Shown here: positions 1-7,773 of the stretch, one piece after another
Numbering within the stretch: position 1 is the stretch's first letter
How the letters are laid out: each line of letters starts with the position of its first letter
Origin: Chlorobium sp.
GTDB lineage: Bacteria; Bacteroidota; Chlorobiia; Chlorobiales; Chlorobiaceae
Reading direction: 5' to 3'
DNA: 23,729 bases
Assembly: GCA_026193435.1 (NCBI GenBank)
Contig: JAPHUN010000299.1
Coordinates: 1 to 23,729, forward strand
The notes under the pieces: model-generated
What the model saw: the letters and a program-made list of their open reading frames with translations, nothing else
What the model was told of the DNA's origin: nothing
The model's database searches: none
Position numbers and translations under genes: made by a program

Positions 1-315
1 GATTCGGAGCACTATATGCTGGTCGGGATTGCTCTCTTTGTCAGCATGCTGACCCTGTATTCCATGATCAAGATCTGGAATGAAGCGTTCTGGAAAGATG
101 ATCCACGGGGAGAGGGCAGCGTTGAAGATGAGGGATATCTGCTCATCCCGAGCATGAAGAAAGTGGCGATGGTTGTGCCGATAGTCATACTCGGATCTGT
201 TACGGTCGTGTTCGGGTTCTGGTTCGAACCGTTTTTCGTGATTGTCCAGAGCGCGGCTGTCGAACTGCTGGATCAGGGGAGCTACATTCAGGCGGTATTG
301 GGGGAACGTCCATGA
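1..315 (+). CDS. mrpD: Na+/H+ antiporter subunit D, C-terminal end (partial)
   Basis: This is the last 104 codons of a gene that begins before the window; the frame is open from base 1. The protein ends with a hydrophobic helix (about 6-26 of the visible part), the stretch SMIKIWNEAFWKDDP, a second long hydrophobic helix and a short tail. This is how MrpD/MnhD, the NuoL/M/N-like proton-channel subunit of the multi-subunit Mrp cation/proton antiporter, usually ends. The identification rests heavily on the next three genes, which are the E, F and G subunits in the standard order. The stop overlaps the mrpE start as ATGA, so translation is probably coupled. An alternative is another NuoL/M-like subunit, but the neighbours make MrpD much more likely. 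Confidence 0.88.
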   Translation, partial: DSEHYMLVGIALFVSMLTLYSMIKIWNEAFWKDDPRGEGSVEDEGYLLIPSMKKVAMVVPIVILGSVTVVFGFWFEPFFVIVQSAAVELLDQGSYIQAVLGERP

Positions 316-785
316 ACCTGTTTCTTTTCAACATACTGCTGGCGATCGCCTGGATGCTGCTCGTCGGAGAGGTCAGCGCCGGAACATTCACCGGGGGCAT
401 GATCGTCGGTTACCTGATACTCTGGCTATCCCGTTACGCGTGGGGCGATACGAAATATTTCAGGAAGATCCCGCTGGTGATCATGTTTGTTCTCTACTTC
501 CTGAAGGAACTGATCAAGGCAAATCTGAAGGTTGCTTTTGACATCGTGACGCCGAAGGACTACATGGAACCGGGCATTATCGCGGTGCCCCTCGATGTGC
601 AAAGCGATATCGAGATCACGCTGTTCGCCAACCTGGTGACCCTTACGCCGGGAACGCTGAGCCTCGATGTCTCTCCTGACAGGAAAATTCTCTACGTGCA
701 TGCTCTCTATGTCACGGATGCAGATGAGTTTCGCCGTGAGCTGAAAAACGGACTGGAAAAACGATTGATAGGAGTGATGCGATGA
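312..785 (+). CDS. mrpE: Na+/H+ antiporter subunit E
   Basis: The 157-residue membrane protein matches the usual MrpE/MnhE length. It has an N-terminal hydrophobic region (about 2-38, likely two helices), another helix at about 53-72, and a cytoplasmic C-terminal half. The family motif LTPGT is at 111-115, inside the run [15 protein letters not shown]. MrpE is an accessory subunit needed to assemble the Mrp antiporter, which expels Na+ in exchange for protons at the cytoplasmic membrane. The start overlaps the mrpD stop and its stop overlaps the mrpF start, both as ATGA, as expected for a tightly coupled operon. Nothing looks truncated. Confidence 0.93.
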   Translation: MNLFLFNILLAIAWMLLVGEVSAGTFTGGMIVGYLILWLSRYAWGDTKYFRKIPLVIMFVLYFLKELIKANLKVAFDIVTPKDYMEPGIIAVPLDVQSDIEITLFANLVTLTPGTLSLDVSPDRKILYVHALYVTDADEFRRELKNGLEKRLIGVMR

Positions 786-1057
786 GCTTTATAGAATGGG
801 CCGTTCAGGCTTCAGTATTCATTATCGGTCTTTCAATTCTGATCATTTTTCTACGGTTGGTGATCGGTCCGGGCATTGAGGACAGAATTGTGGCATTGGA
901 CCTCCTTTCGGCTAATGCCATAGCCTTTATAGCGGTCTATTCGATTCAGAAAAACACCACGACATTTCTGGACGTCGGTATCATTGTGGCGCTTCTGGCG
1001 TTTCTCGGGACGGTGGCGTTCGGTTATTACCTCGGCAGGAGGCAAAAACATGATTGA
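782..1057 (+). CDS. mrpF: Na+/H+ antiporter subunit F
   Basis: The 91-residue protein has three predicted membrane helices (about 6-28, 36-54 and 62-84). The family segments RLVIGP (25-30) and DRIVALD (34-40) lie between helices one and two, and the basic tail GRRQKH follows helix three. Length and motifs are typical of MrpF/MnhF, a small membrane subunit of the Mrp complex. Its start overlaps mrpE by four bases. Its last eight bases overlap the start of mrpG, whose ribosome-binding site lies inside this gene. Confidence 0.93.
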   Translation: MSFIEWAVQASVFIIGLSILIIFLRLVIGPGIEDRIVALDLLSANAIAFIAVYSIQKNTTTFLDVGIIVALLAFLGTVAFGYYLGRRQKHD

Positions 1058-1388
1058 AATTCTAAGCGGCATCTTTCTCTTGCTGGGCACACTGTTTATT
1101 CTCCTTTCAGCAATAGGTATTCTGAAAATGCCCGATCTCTATACCCGCATGTCGGCAACCACCAAGGCCTCGACGTTGGGTATCGGGCTGGTACTTATCG
1201 GTACGGGCATATACTGGCAGGATTTCGGCATCGCTTCCCGCGCCGTCGCGATTATCGTCTTTCTTTTTCTCACGGCCCCGGTTGCCGCCCATATTATCGG
1301 CAGGGCGGCATATTTCAACAAGGTGCCTCTCTGGGAAAAAACAAAGACAGATGAGCTCGGGGAGCGCAGGGATAAGGGAGCAGAATAA
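1050..1388 (+). CDS. mrpG: Na+/H+ antiporter subunit G
   Basis: The 112-residue protein has three hydrophobic helices (about 4-24, 42-55 and 63-84) and a charged C-terminal tail. Family signatures are MPDLYTRM (27-34), the ATTKASTLG segment after it, and TAPVAAH (75-81). I chose the ATG at 1050 because it gives the normal MrpG N-terminus and has AGGAGG at 1037-1042, seven bases upstream. The longer frame from 984 only reads through mrpF. It overlaps the mrpF stop by eight bases and is the last gene of the Mrp run; a 134-bp gap follows. Confidence 0.92.
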   Translation: MIEILSGIFLLLGTLFILLSAIGILKMPDLYTRMSATTKASTLGIGLVLIGTGIYWQDFGIASRAVAIIVFLFLTAPVAAHIIGRAAYFNKVPLWEKTKTDELGERRDKGAE

Positions 1389-1459
1389 ACTTCATAGAGG
1401 AAATCTGCACAACCTGGCTGATCTCTGGGTTCTTGCCGAAGTGTTTTTGATTGAAAGGT

Positions 1460-1487
1460 GTTACATTATCTTCCAGAAGCATATAAT
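1460..1487 (+). promoter_or_regulatory. possible sigma-70-type promoter
   Basis: A perfect TATAAT is at 1482-1487, with GTTACA at 1460-1465 as a weak -35 (4 of 6 matches to TTGACA) and a 16-bp spacer. It lies 35 bp upstream of the small membrane protein gene starting at 1523, in the gap after mrpG, and could drive that gene separately from the mrp run. The -35 is poor, so this is tentative. Confidence 0.4.
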
Positions 1488-1522
1488 TTTGCTGTTTAAA
1501 CCTACAAGCAAAGGAGCTTTCG

Positions 1523-1990
1523 ATGGCAGGAAAGAAAAGTCTGCTGAAGGAGATGAAGGATACGTTTTTTCTTCATCCTATCGCGGCGCATTTCAGTAAC
1601 GGGCTTATACCCGTAGCGGTATTGTATCTGCTTCTTACACTGCCTTTCAACGACCCTTTTTTTGAGCGTACGGTCGAGCATCTTATTATTATTGTGCTGT
1701 TTGCCGTACCGGTCTCTTTTTTCTCCGGTATTCATGACTGGACTAAAAATTACAAGAGGGCCAAGGCCCCGGTCTTTATGAAAAAAATCAAGCTGTCGAT
1801 TGTGCTGTTTCTGCTTGTCGTTACTACTGTTGTGCTCCGTCTTTCTTTTCCGGATATCATGTTTCAGAATGACTGGCTGCACTGGGTCTACATCGTGCTT
1901 CTTCTTGCGACGCTGCCGGTGGTGACACTGCTGGGGCATTATGGGGGGAAGCTTGCCGGTGCGGCAAAGCAGGCGGCGCGCCGGAAATAA
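1523..1990 (+). CDS. small integral membrane protein, DUF2231-like
   Basis: The 155-residue protein has four clear hydrophobic segments (about 26-41, 52-70, 90-107 and 119-137) and a basic, alanine-rich C-terminus. The start is well supported: AAGGAG at 1511-1516 lies six bases before the ATG. An HPIAAHFSNG motif (18-27) leads into helix one, HD follows helix two (71-72), and GHYGGKL (138-144) closes the last helix. Histidines near the ends of a four-helix bundle and the final G-H-x-G-G pattern resemble DUF2231-type membrane proteins. That resemblance is from memory and not secure. No function is assigned. It sits between mrp and kef genes, but the gap on each side exceeds 110 bp. Confidence 0.8.
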   Translation: MAGKKSLLKEMKDTFFLHPIAAHFSNGLIPVAVLYLLLTLPFNDPFFERTVEHLIIIVLFAVPVSFFSGIHDWTKNYKRAKAPVFMKKIKLSIVLFLLVVTTVVLRLSFPDIMFQNDWLHWVYIVLLLATLPVVTLLGHYGGKLAGAAKQAARRK

Positions 1991-2106
1991 GTTACAGGGC
2001 GTTTTTTCAGCTCCTGATTACCGTAATGGAGACTTGAGGCCCGTGAGACCTCCATCCGCTCTGGCTATCGATGTTATTCACGCAAGGGTAAAAAATAACG
2101 GTTGTT

Positions 2107-2694
2107 TTGAGAAAGATTCTGATAGTTTTTGCACATCCCGCTCTGGAAAAATCCCGGGTGAACACCAGACTGATTGAAGAGGTCGGTGCAATAGACGGGG
2201 TGACCTTTCATGATTTGTATGAGCTCTATCCGGACATGGATATCAATGTGAAAGCTGAGCAGGAGTTGCTCAAACAACATGATGTTGTTGTCTTTCAGTA
2301 TCCGTTTATTCTTTTCGGCACACCCGCGCTCCTGAAGGAGTGGATGGACCTGGTTCTGGTTCATGGATGGGCGTTCGGCCGGAACGGTAACGCGCTGAAG
2401 GGGAAGTGGGCATGCCATATCGTTACGACAGGCGGCAGTAAAGCATCCTACTCCAGAGAAGGCTACAACAGGTATACCATGAAGGAGATGCTGGTTCCTC
2501 TCGAGCAGACCGCACGCCTTTGCGGGATGCTCTACCTCCCTCCCTATGTTATCCACGGTACCAATGTCATGAAGCAGCAAAGCATCGATGAGAACGCAAA
2601 GCATTACCAGGCCATGTTGAGGATGCTTGCCGATGACTCCTTCGATCCTGCCGCAAGGGACGCTCAGGAGTATCTCAACGAGCGATTCAGTTAA
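2107..2694 (+). CDS. KefF-like flavodoxin-fold NAD(P)H oxidoreductase
   Basis: The 195-residue protein fits the NAD(P)H dehydrogenase (quinone)/KefF-KefG family, FMN-binding flavodoxin-like enzymes that serve as ancillary subunits of glutathione-gated K+ efflux systems. It starts with KILIVFAHP (strand one and the phosphate loop), followed by the family hallmark QYPFILFGTPALLKEWMDLV (64-83) and the WACHIVTTGG strand (101-110). The start is a TTG. The frame is closed by a TAA at 2089-2091, and TTG 2107 is the only usual start before the conserved N-terminus; the nearest purine-rich site (AAGGG, 2084-2088) is too far to be convincing. Kef transport starts 20 bp after its stop, so the pair probably forms one unit. 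Confidence 0.88.
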   Translation: MRKILIVFAHPALEKSRVNTRLIEEVGAIDGVTFHDLYELYPDMDINVKAEQELLKQHDVVVFQYPFILFGTPALLKEWMDLVLVHGWAFGRNGNALKGKWACHIVTTGGSKASYSREGYNRYTMKEMLVPLEQTARLCGMLYLPPYVIHGTNVMKQQSIDENAKHYQAMLRMLADDSFDPAARDAQEYLNERFS

Positions 2695-2714
2695 CGTATT
2701 CAGATCTGTTTTTT

Positions 2715-4034
2715 ATGCATGAAGGAGGGTTTTTTTTCCAGGCATTTGTCTATCTCACCGCGGCAGTCGTTTCGGTTCCGGTAGCCAAAAAGCTCGGGCT
2801 TGGATCTGTGCTGGGCTATCTGATCGCCGGGATTATCATCGGCCCATTTGTTCTTGGTCTGATCGGGGAGGAAGGGCAGAATGTGATGCAGTTCGCGGAG
2901 TTCGGGATTATCATGATGCTTTTTCTGATCGGTCTCGAGTTGAAACCCTCGATGATCTGGAAACTGAAAGGCTCGATTTTCGGTATGGGCGGCGCGCAGG
3001 TCTTTATCACCGCACTGATCGTGATGGCAATAGCTCTTATGTTCGGGTTGCAGTGGAAGACCTCTCTGGCTCTCGGCCTTGTTCTGGCGCTCTCATCAAC
3101 CGCGATTGTGCTTCAGACGCTCCATGAGAAAGGGTTGATGAAGACTGACGGCGGACAGAATTCCTTTTCGGTGCTGCTGTTTCAGGATATCGCGATTATT
3201 CCCATTCTGGCGATTCTTCCCCTGCTTGCAACAGGTCATGCAGCTGTACATGAGGCGCATGGCGAAGGAGGGCCTCAGGCTTTCCAGGCCTGGATGGACG
3301 GCTTGCCGATCTGGGGTCAGACTATTACCGTGCTGGGGGTGGTAGCGGGAATTATCGTTGCGGGGCGATATCTTGTCAATCCGGCTTTTCGTCTCATTGC
3401 AAGAACCCGGCTCAGGGAGATGTTTACGGCAGCGGCCCTGCTTCTTGTGATAGGCATTACCGTACTCATGGGCATGGTAGGCCTCAGTCCTGCGCTTGGC
3501 GCGTTCATTGCGGGCGTTGTTCTTGCGCAGAGCGAATATCGCCATGAACTTGAAACAAATATTGAACCGTTCAAGGGCCTGCTTCTTGGGCTTTTCTTTA
3601 TTTCCGTGGGAGCCTCGATTGATTTTCTTGTCATAGCATCGAATCCTCTGGTTATTCTCGAACTGGTTGCTGCGCTCATAGTTCTGAAGTTCATCATACT
3701 TGCTTCTATCGGCCGAGTGTTCAGGATGAGCTTTGACAACATACTGCTCTTTGCCCTGGCGCTCGCCGAGGGGGGAGAGTTTGCTTTTGTCCTTTTCTCA
3801 TTCGGTCTCAACAATGGTGTTTTCGAGGCATCGCTGGTCAATCCGCTTATCGCGGTTGTGGCATTGAGTATGGCCATGACTCCCTTGCTCGTTTTGCTCA
3901 ATGAAAAGCTCATACAACCGAGGTTCGGTACAAAAGAGATGCCTGAAAAAGTGCCTGACAGGATTGACAAAAAGAGCCGTGTCATCGTTGCAGGCTTTGG
4001 CAGGGTAGGCAGTGTTGTCGGCAGGTTCATGTAG
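2715..4034 (+). CDS. kefB: KefB-type K+/H+ antiporter, transport domain (ends at premature TAG)
   Basis: The 439 residues cover the whole CPA2-type Na+(K+)/H+ exchanger domain, about 385 residues with some twelve hydrophobic helices. It includes GYLIAGIIIGPF near the N-terminus, LFLIGLELKP, ALSSTAIVLQ, FQDIAIIPIL and LGLFFISVGASID. It then enters a Rossmann domain at GFGRVG (427-432) and stops at TAG 4032-4034. The same frame continues with normal KefB/KTN sequence to 4616, so this is a full-length gene (about 633 codons) interrupted by one codon. The MHEGGFFFQAF start matches what I recall of the family, but no good ribosome site precedes it; AAGGAGGG lies just inside the gene. KefB exports K+ in exchange for H+, normally gated through the nucleotide/glutathione-binding domain lost here. 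Confidence 0.88.
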   Translation: MHEGGFFFQAFVYLTAAVVSVPVAKKLGLGSVLGYLIAGIIIGPFVLGLIGEEGQNVMQFAEFGIIMMLFLIGLELKPSMIWKLKGSIFGMGGAQVFITALIVMAIALMFGLQWKTSLALGLVLALSSTAIVLQTLHEKGLMKTDGGQNSFSVLLFQDIAIIPILAILPLLATGHAAVHEAHGEGGPQAFQAWMDGLPIWGQTITVLGVVAGIIVAGRYLVNPAFRLIARTRLREMFTAAALLLVIGITVLMGMVGLSPALGAFIAGVVLAQSEYRHELETNIEPFKGLLLGLFFISVGASIDFLVIASNPLVILELVAALIVLKFIILASIGRVFRMSFDNILLFALALAEGGEFAFVLFSFGLNNGVFEASLVNPLIAVVALSMAMTPLLVLLNEKLIQPRFGTKEMPEKVPDRIDKKSRVIVAGFGRVGSVVGRFM

Positions 4035-4616
4035 GCCAACGACGAGGAGGCGACCTATCTTGATGCTGATCCCGATAATGTTGAACTGCTGAGAAAAATG
4101 GGTTTACAGGTGTTCTATGGCGACGCTTCACGTAGCGGTCTCCTGGAGGCTGCCGGGGCGGCAGAGGCTGAACTGCTTGTTATTGTTGAGGATAACGTTG
4201 AAAAGGTGGTGGAAATCGCTCGAACAGCCCGGAAATATTTCCCTCATCTTGAAATAATCTCCCGCGCCAGCGGATGGGATGATTCCTATGAACTGATCGA
4301 CATGGGGGTCAGGAATATCTACCTCGATACGCTTGATTCCGCGTTACGTATCGGCAGTGACGTCTTGAGCCGGCTAGGGCACCGGAAGTATCGTATCAGG
4401 AGGGCGATGAATACGTTTCGAAGGCATGAGGAGCGGCACGTGTATGAACTTGCAGAGATGCGGCATGATAAAAAGGAACTTATCCGCGCGACGAAGCAGA
4501 GGATCGAGGATCTCGAACAGCTCATGATGGATGAACGGGAAGAGCTGCACAAGGATAAAAACCTCGGTTGGGACGCGTCAGGACACATGAACGACGAAAA
4601 CCATATGCGCAGTTAA
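4035..4616 (+). pseudogene. kefB: KefB C-terminal KTN/RCK domain downstream of the in-frame TAG
   Basis: The sequence is in the same frame as the upstream kefB part with no indel. It begins ANDEEATYLDADPDNVELLR, then KMGLQVFYGDASRSGLLEAAG, and aligns with the second half of the KefB Rossmann domain (RKxGxxVxYGDA, then the ARA-like SRASG segment). A charged, coiled C-terminal tail ends at TAA 4614-4616. The only ordinary in-frame start is ATG 4098, in the middle of the Rossmann fold and without a plausible ribosome site. Independent translation is therefore unlikely to give a folded domain. Conservation up to the normal C-terminus suggests a recent mutation, read-through or a sequence error rather than long decay. 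Confidence 0.8.
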
Positions 4617-4618
4617 GA

Positions 4619-4733
4619 AGATTGTTGAGTTGTTTAGCTGTTGAACTGTTGATTTGTTATGGGCAGAATCGATGTATATCGAGTGTATAGCTCAAGGACT
4701 CAACAGTTCAACGATTCAACGCCTCAACAATCT
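4619..4733. repeat. GTTGA-rich imperfect inverted repeat between convergent genes
   Basis: The arms AGATTGTTGAG (4619-4629) and CTCAACAATCT (4723-4733) are perfectly complementary. Further in, GTTGAACTGTTGA pairs with TCAACAGTTCAAC. Over 34 positions I count about 28 matches. The arms are themselves built of short GTTGA/GTTGAAC units. It fills the whole gap between kefB and trkH, which end towards each other, so it may form a bidirectional terminator-like hairpin with a loop of about 47 nt. No long U-tract follows on either strand. It may equally be a dispersed repeat family. Confidence 0.75.
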
Positions 4734-4737
4734 CCCC

Positions 4738-6195
4738 TTACTTTTTCCAAAAGTAGGGATAGAACATAACCATGACGGTGAACATTTCGAGGCGTCCGGT
4801 AAGCATGCTGAAGGAAAGAAACCATTTTCCGGCAGAGGATATGTGGGCGTAGGTCTGCGTTGGTCCTACTTCTCCAAAGCCCGGTCCGATGTTGAACAGA
4901 CAGGAGATCACGGCACTCACGGAGCTGAAGAAATCCATGTTGTCGAGGTATGTCAGGAGTCCCGCTCCGAGGAGAACAAAAAAGATATTCATCACAAAGT
5001 AGGTGTATGCGATGGTTATCAGGGGCGCTTCCAGACTTCGTCCATTGATTTTTACAGGGATGACAGCGAGGGGCTGAAGAAACTTCTTGCCGGAGGCATA
5101 GATGTGCTTGCTCATAATTTCAAAATGAACAATCTTGATGCCGCTGCTCGTTGATCCTGAAGAGGCCCCTATAAAGCATACAATAAGGATGATCATCTGG
5201 GCGGCCTGGGGCCAGAGCTCGTAATCGTCGGTCGTGAATCCTGTAGTGGTGAGAATGGAGACGACCTGGAATGTGCCGTATCGCAGGGAATCAAAGAAGC
5301 CGAAGAATCCTTTGTCCTGCCAGATATCGAAACTGGCAAGGAGAGAGAAAAAAATCACGATTCCCAGGTACCACCTGAACTCGGTATTGTTTTTTGCCGG
5401 CTCCCAGTCCTTTTTCACTATCTGGTAGTGCATCATGAAGTTCATACCCCCGAGGAACATGAACAGAATGGTGACCCAGTCAATCCAGGCGCTGTTATAG
5501 TGGCCGATACTGCTGTTTTTCGGGGAATAACCGGAGGTTGAAACCGTGGCGAAGGAGTTGCAGAGGGCATCGAAGAGCGGCATACCGCCGATCCACATCA
5601 GCAGGGTCTGTATGAGATTGAGCGAGAGATAGATTCCCCAGAGCCAGACGGCGGTCTGCTTGACGCGCGGGAGGATTTTTTCTCCGGTGATAACCTGTCC
5701 CGGATCGGCTTCGGCTTTATAGAGCTGCATGCCGCCGACACCAAGCAGAGGAAGAATGATGATGGCAACCATGATGAAGCCCATTCCGCCGATCAGGCTT
5801 GTCATGCTTCTCCAGAAAAGAAGCCCGTGAGGAACGGCTTCGATCGCATTGAGTACAGTCGCGCCGGTTGTCGTGTAACCGGAGATCATTTCAAAAAAAG
5901 CGTCAGTAAATGAGGGAATGCTTCCGTGGATGATAAAGGGGAGCGCGGAAAACGAAGAGACGAGAATCCAGCCTACAGTAACGATGAAAATACCGTCTCT
6001 GAGCGTCAGCTCACGGTACTTGCGAAAGCTTGCCCAGAGAGGAAGCCCGATGCTGATGGTGATGGCAACCGATAGCAGCAGAGCGAAAACATCACTTTCC
6101 TTGTAGATGAGTGCGCAGATGAGGGGCAGGAGCATGGTGCAGCCTATTAAGATGAGCAGGGCTCCCAGAACGTGGTAGATCGCACGAAAATTCAT
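4738..6195 (-). CDS. trkH: Trk-type K+ uptake membrane subunit TrkH
   Basis: The 485 residues match the TrkH family length. The four pore loops with their filter glycines are all visible: TTTGAT (108-113), STSGYS (219-224), TTTGFT (317-322) and NIGPGF (435-440). Hydrophobic helices run throughout, and GASSGSTSSGIK (343-354) corresponds to the glycine/serine-rich intramembrane gating segment of TrkH/KtrB proteins. The protein conducts K+ across the inner membrane and needs the cytosolic TrkA ring. trkA lies directly upstream with a 41-bp gap, so the two are presumably co-transcribed. Its end faces the interrupted kefB, pairing uptake and efflux genes tail to tail. Confidence 0.95.
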   Translation of the reverse strand: MNFRAIYHVLGALLILIGCTMLLPLICALIYKESDVFALLLSVAITISIGLPLWASFRKYRELTLRDGIFIVTVGWILVSSFSALPFIIHGSIPSFTDAFFEMISGYTTTGATVLNAIEAVPHGLLFWRSMTSLIGGMGFIMVAIIILPLLGVGGMQLYKAEADPGQVITGEKILPRVKQTAVWLWGIYLSLNLIQTLLMWIGGMPLFDALCNSFATVSTSGYSPKNSSIGHYNSAWIDWVTILFMFLGGMNFMMHYQIVKKDWEPAKNNTEFRWYLGIVIFFSLLASFDIWQDKGFFGFFDSLRYGTFQVVSILTTTGFTTDDYELWPQAAQMIILIVCFIGASSGSTSSGIKIVHFEIMSKHIYASGKKFLQPLAVIPVKINGRSLEAPLITIAYTYFVMNIFFVLLGAGLLTYLDNMDFFSSVSAVISCLFNIGPGFGEVGPTQTYAHISSAGKWFLSFSMLTGRLEMFTVMVMFYPYFWKK

Positions 6196-6236
6196 TACAA
6201 GGGATTACAGTTTCTTTGTAAGACCGAGGCGGAAGA

Positions 6237-7625
6237 TTATTTGAAAAGCTCTCTCGCCTCTTTGATGCTTTTTGTTGCTGAAACCACCACGGCAAGGTCA
6301 TTGGGTTCGATCACAGTATGTTCATCCGTCAGTTCACATACGCCGTTGCGTACTACACCGGCGATGAGAATCTGTTTGTCCTGCAGCATGTGCTGCATTT
6401 TTTTTAAGGGTTTTTTTGTGATCTGGGACCTGGGAGCCGCAGCAAGTTCAATGACTTCTGCATCAACACCATGAAGGTGGGCAAGTGAGAACAATTCACC
6501 CATTCTGATAAACTTCATGATCTCATCAGCGGCAGAAATCTTTTTGTTCAGAGCAACGTCGAGGCCGATAGTTGATGCCAGAACCAGATAGTCCTCTTTT
6601 TTCACCAGCGCGATGGTTTTGCCTACTGTGGCAGCCGCATCGACATTGGTTCTGTTCATGATATGTTTTGCCAGCAGGCAGCTGATAATATTTGTTTCAT
6701 TATTACCAGTGGTAGCAATAAACGTGTCCATTTCCATCAGTCCCCCGAGAACCATGACATTGACGTCCGTTCCGTCTCCAAGCAGCACATCGGTGTTTTT
6801 CAGCGTAGATGCCAGTTCTTCGGCATGCTCCTTGTCATTTTCGATGAGGGTTATCTTTACGGTTTTTCCGAGCAGCTTGGCTACCCTTGCGCCAACCATG
6901 CCACCGCCGACGATCATGACCTTGTGAATGCGCTGTTCACGGACGTTCAGCAGATTCATCAAAAGAGGCAGATTCTTTTCATTGACAATGATGAATATCT
7001 GGTCGTTCGGAAGAATTGTATCTTCATCACCCGGAATAATAGTGGCGATACCTCGAGCAATGGCAACAATCTTGAACTGAAATTCATTATGCAGCAGGGT
7101 GATCTCTTTGAGCGTCTTGTTGGTCAACGGACAGTCCTGGTTGACACGGATGGCAAAAACTTTCATCGCTCCTTCTCCGATATCGACCACGTCGTTAGCC
7201 GATGCCCGCATGACAAGGCGTGCCATTTCCTGTGCAACAAGCTCTTCGGGATGAATGACCAGATCGATCTTGAAGTCGCTTTTATTGAGTAACGAGTTTT
7301 CGTAGCCGTAATCAGGAGAGCGGACACGGGCAATTTTACGCGGAATGCCGAACCGGTCAGCGATGATGGAGGCTATCATATTGACCGAGTCCTCATTGGT
7401 GACGGCTATCAGGAGATCCATGTTTTCTGCTTTTGCCTGTTTCCAGCAAGCAAGCTCCATGGCGTTTCCCTCAATGATTTTCGCGTCGATCTTGTCGTTA
7501 ACGCTGTTGATCAGCTGGGGACTCGATTCGATTACCGTAACACCGTATCCATCATGAACAAGACGTTGCGCAAGATGGAGACCTACTCCTCCCAAACCGA
7601 TTACCAGTATATTTGTAACACTCAT
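6237..7625 (-). CDS. trkA: Trk system K+ uptake regulatory subunit TrkA
   Basis: The 462-residue protein has the duplicated RCK layout of TrkA. A first Rossmann domain carries GLGGVG (10-15), followed by a TrkA-C domain ending near 218. A second Rossmann domain carries GGGMVG (240-245), and a second TrkA-C ends the chain. It is a soluble nucleotide-binding ring that gates TrkH. I placed the start at ATG 7625, directly before the first beta strand. The frame could extend to a TTG at 7646, adding seven residues (MLSEQKR), but nothing favours that. The order trkA then trkH, 41 bp apart, supports one operon. Confidence 0.93.
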   Translation of the reverse strand: MSVTNILVIGLGGVGLHLAQRLVHDGYGVTVIESSPQLINSVNDKIDAKIIEGNAMELACWKQAKAENMDLLIAVTNEDSVNMIASIIADRFGIPRKIARVRSPDYGYENSLLNKSDFKIDLVIHPEELVAQEMARLVMRASANDVVDIGEGAMKVFAIRVNQDCPLTNKTLKEITLLHNEFQFKIVAIARGIATIIPGDEDTILPNDQIFIIVNEKNLPLLMNLLNVREQRIHKVMIVGGGMVGARVAKLLGKTVKITLIENDKEHAEELASTLKNTDVLLGDGTDVNVMVLGGLMEMDTFIATTGNNETNIISCLLAKHIMNRTNVDAAATVGKTIALVKKEDYLVLASTIGLDVALNKKISAADEIMKFIRMGELFSLAHLHGVDAEVIELAAAPRSQITKKPLKKMQHMLQDKQILIAGVVRNGVCELTDEHTVIEPNDLAVVVSATKSIKEARELFK

Positions 7626-7773
7626 TCTTTTTTGTTCGGATAACAATAACCAACAAAATGACAGGAAAATAATCTACAAAAAATTTAACCCGCGACTAAG
7701 TTTAACTGTTTCTCACCGGGATCCTGCCAAAATCACAAAACAGTCTCCTCCCGATATGGATAGGCATCATTGA

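Noticed and set aside
984..1049. The upstream extension of mrpG
   Set aside because: The extra 22 codons overlap mrpF and have no family match; ATG 1050 has AGGAGG at the right distance.
4032..4034. TAG in kefB as pyrrolysine or as a reassigned codon
   Set aside because: No pyl genes or suppressor tRNA are in the window, prfA is intact, and this is the only gene interrupted by UAG. A point mutation or error is simpler.
3317..4039. A 240-codon minus-strand open frame opposite kefB
   Set aside because: It is antisense to the KefB membrane domain, with Ser/Thr/Arg-rich composition typical of a shadow frame.
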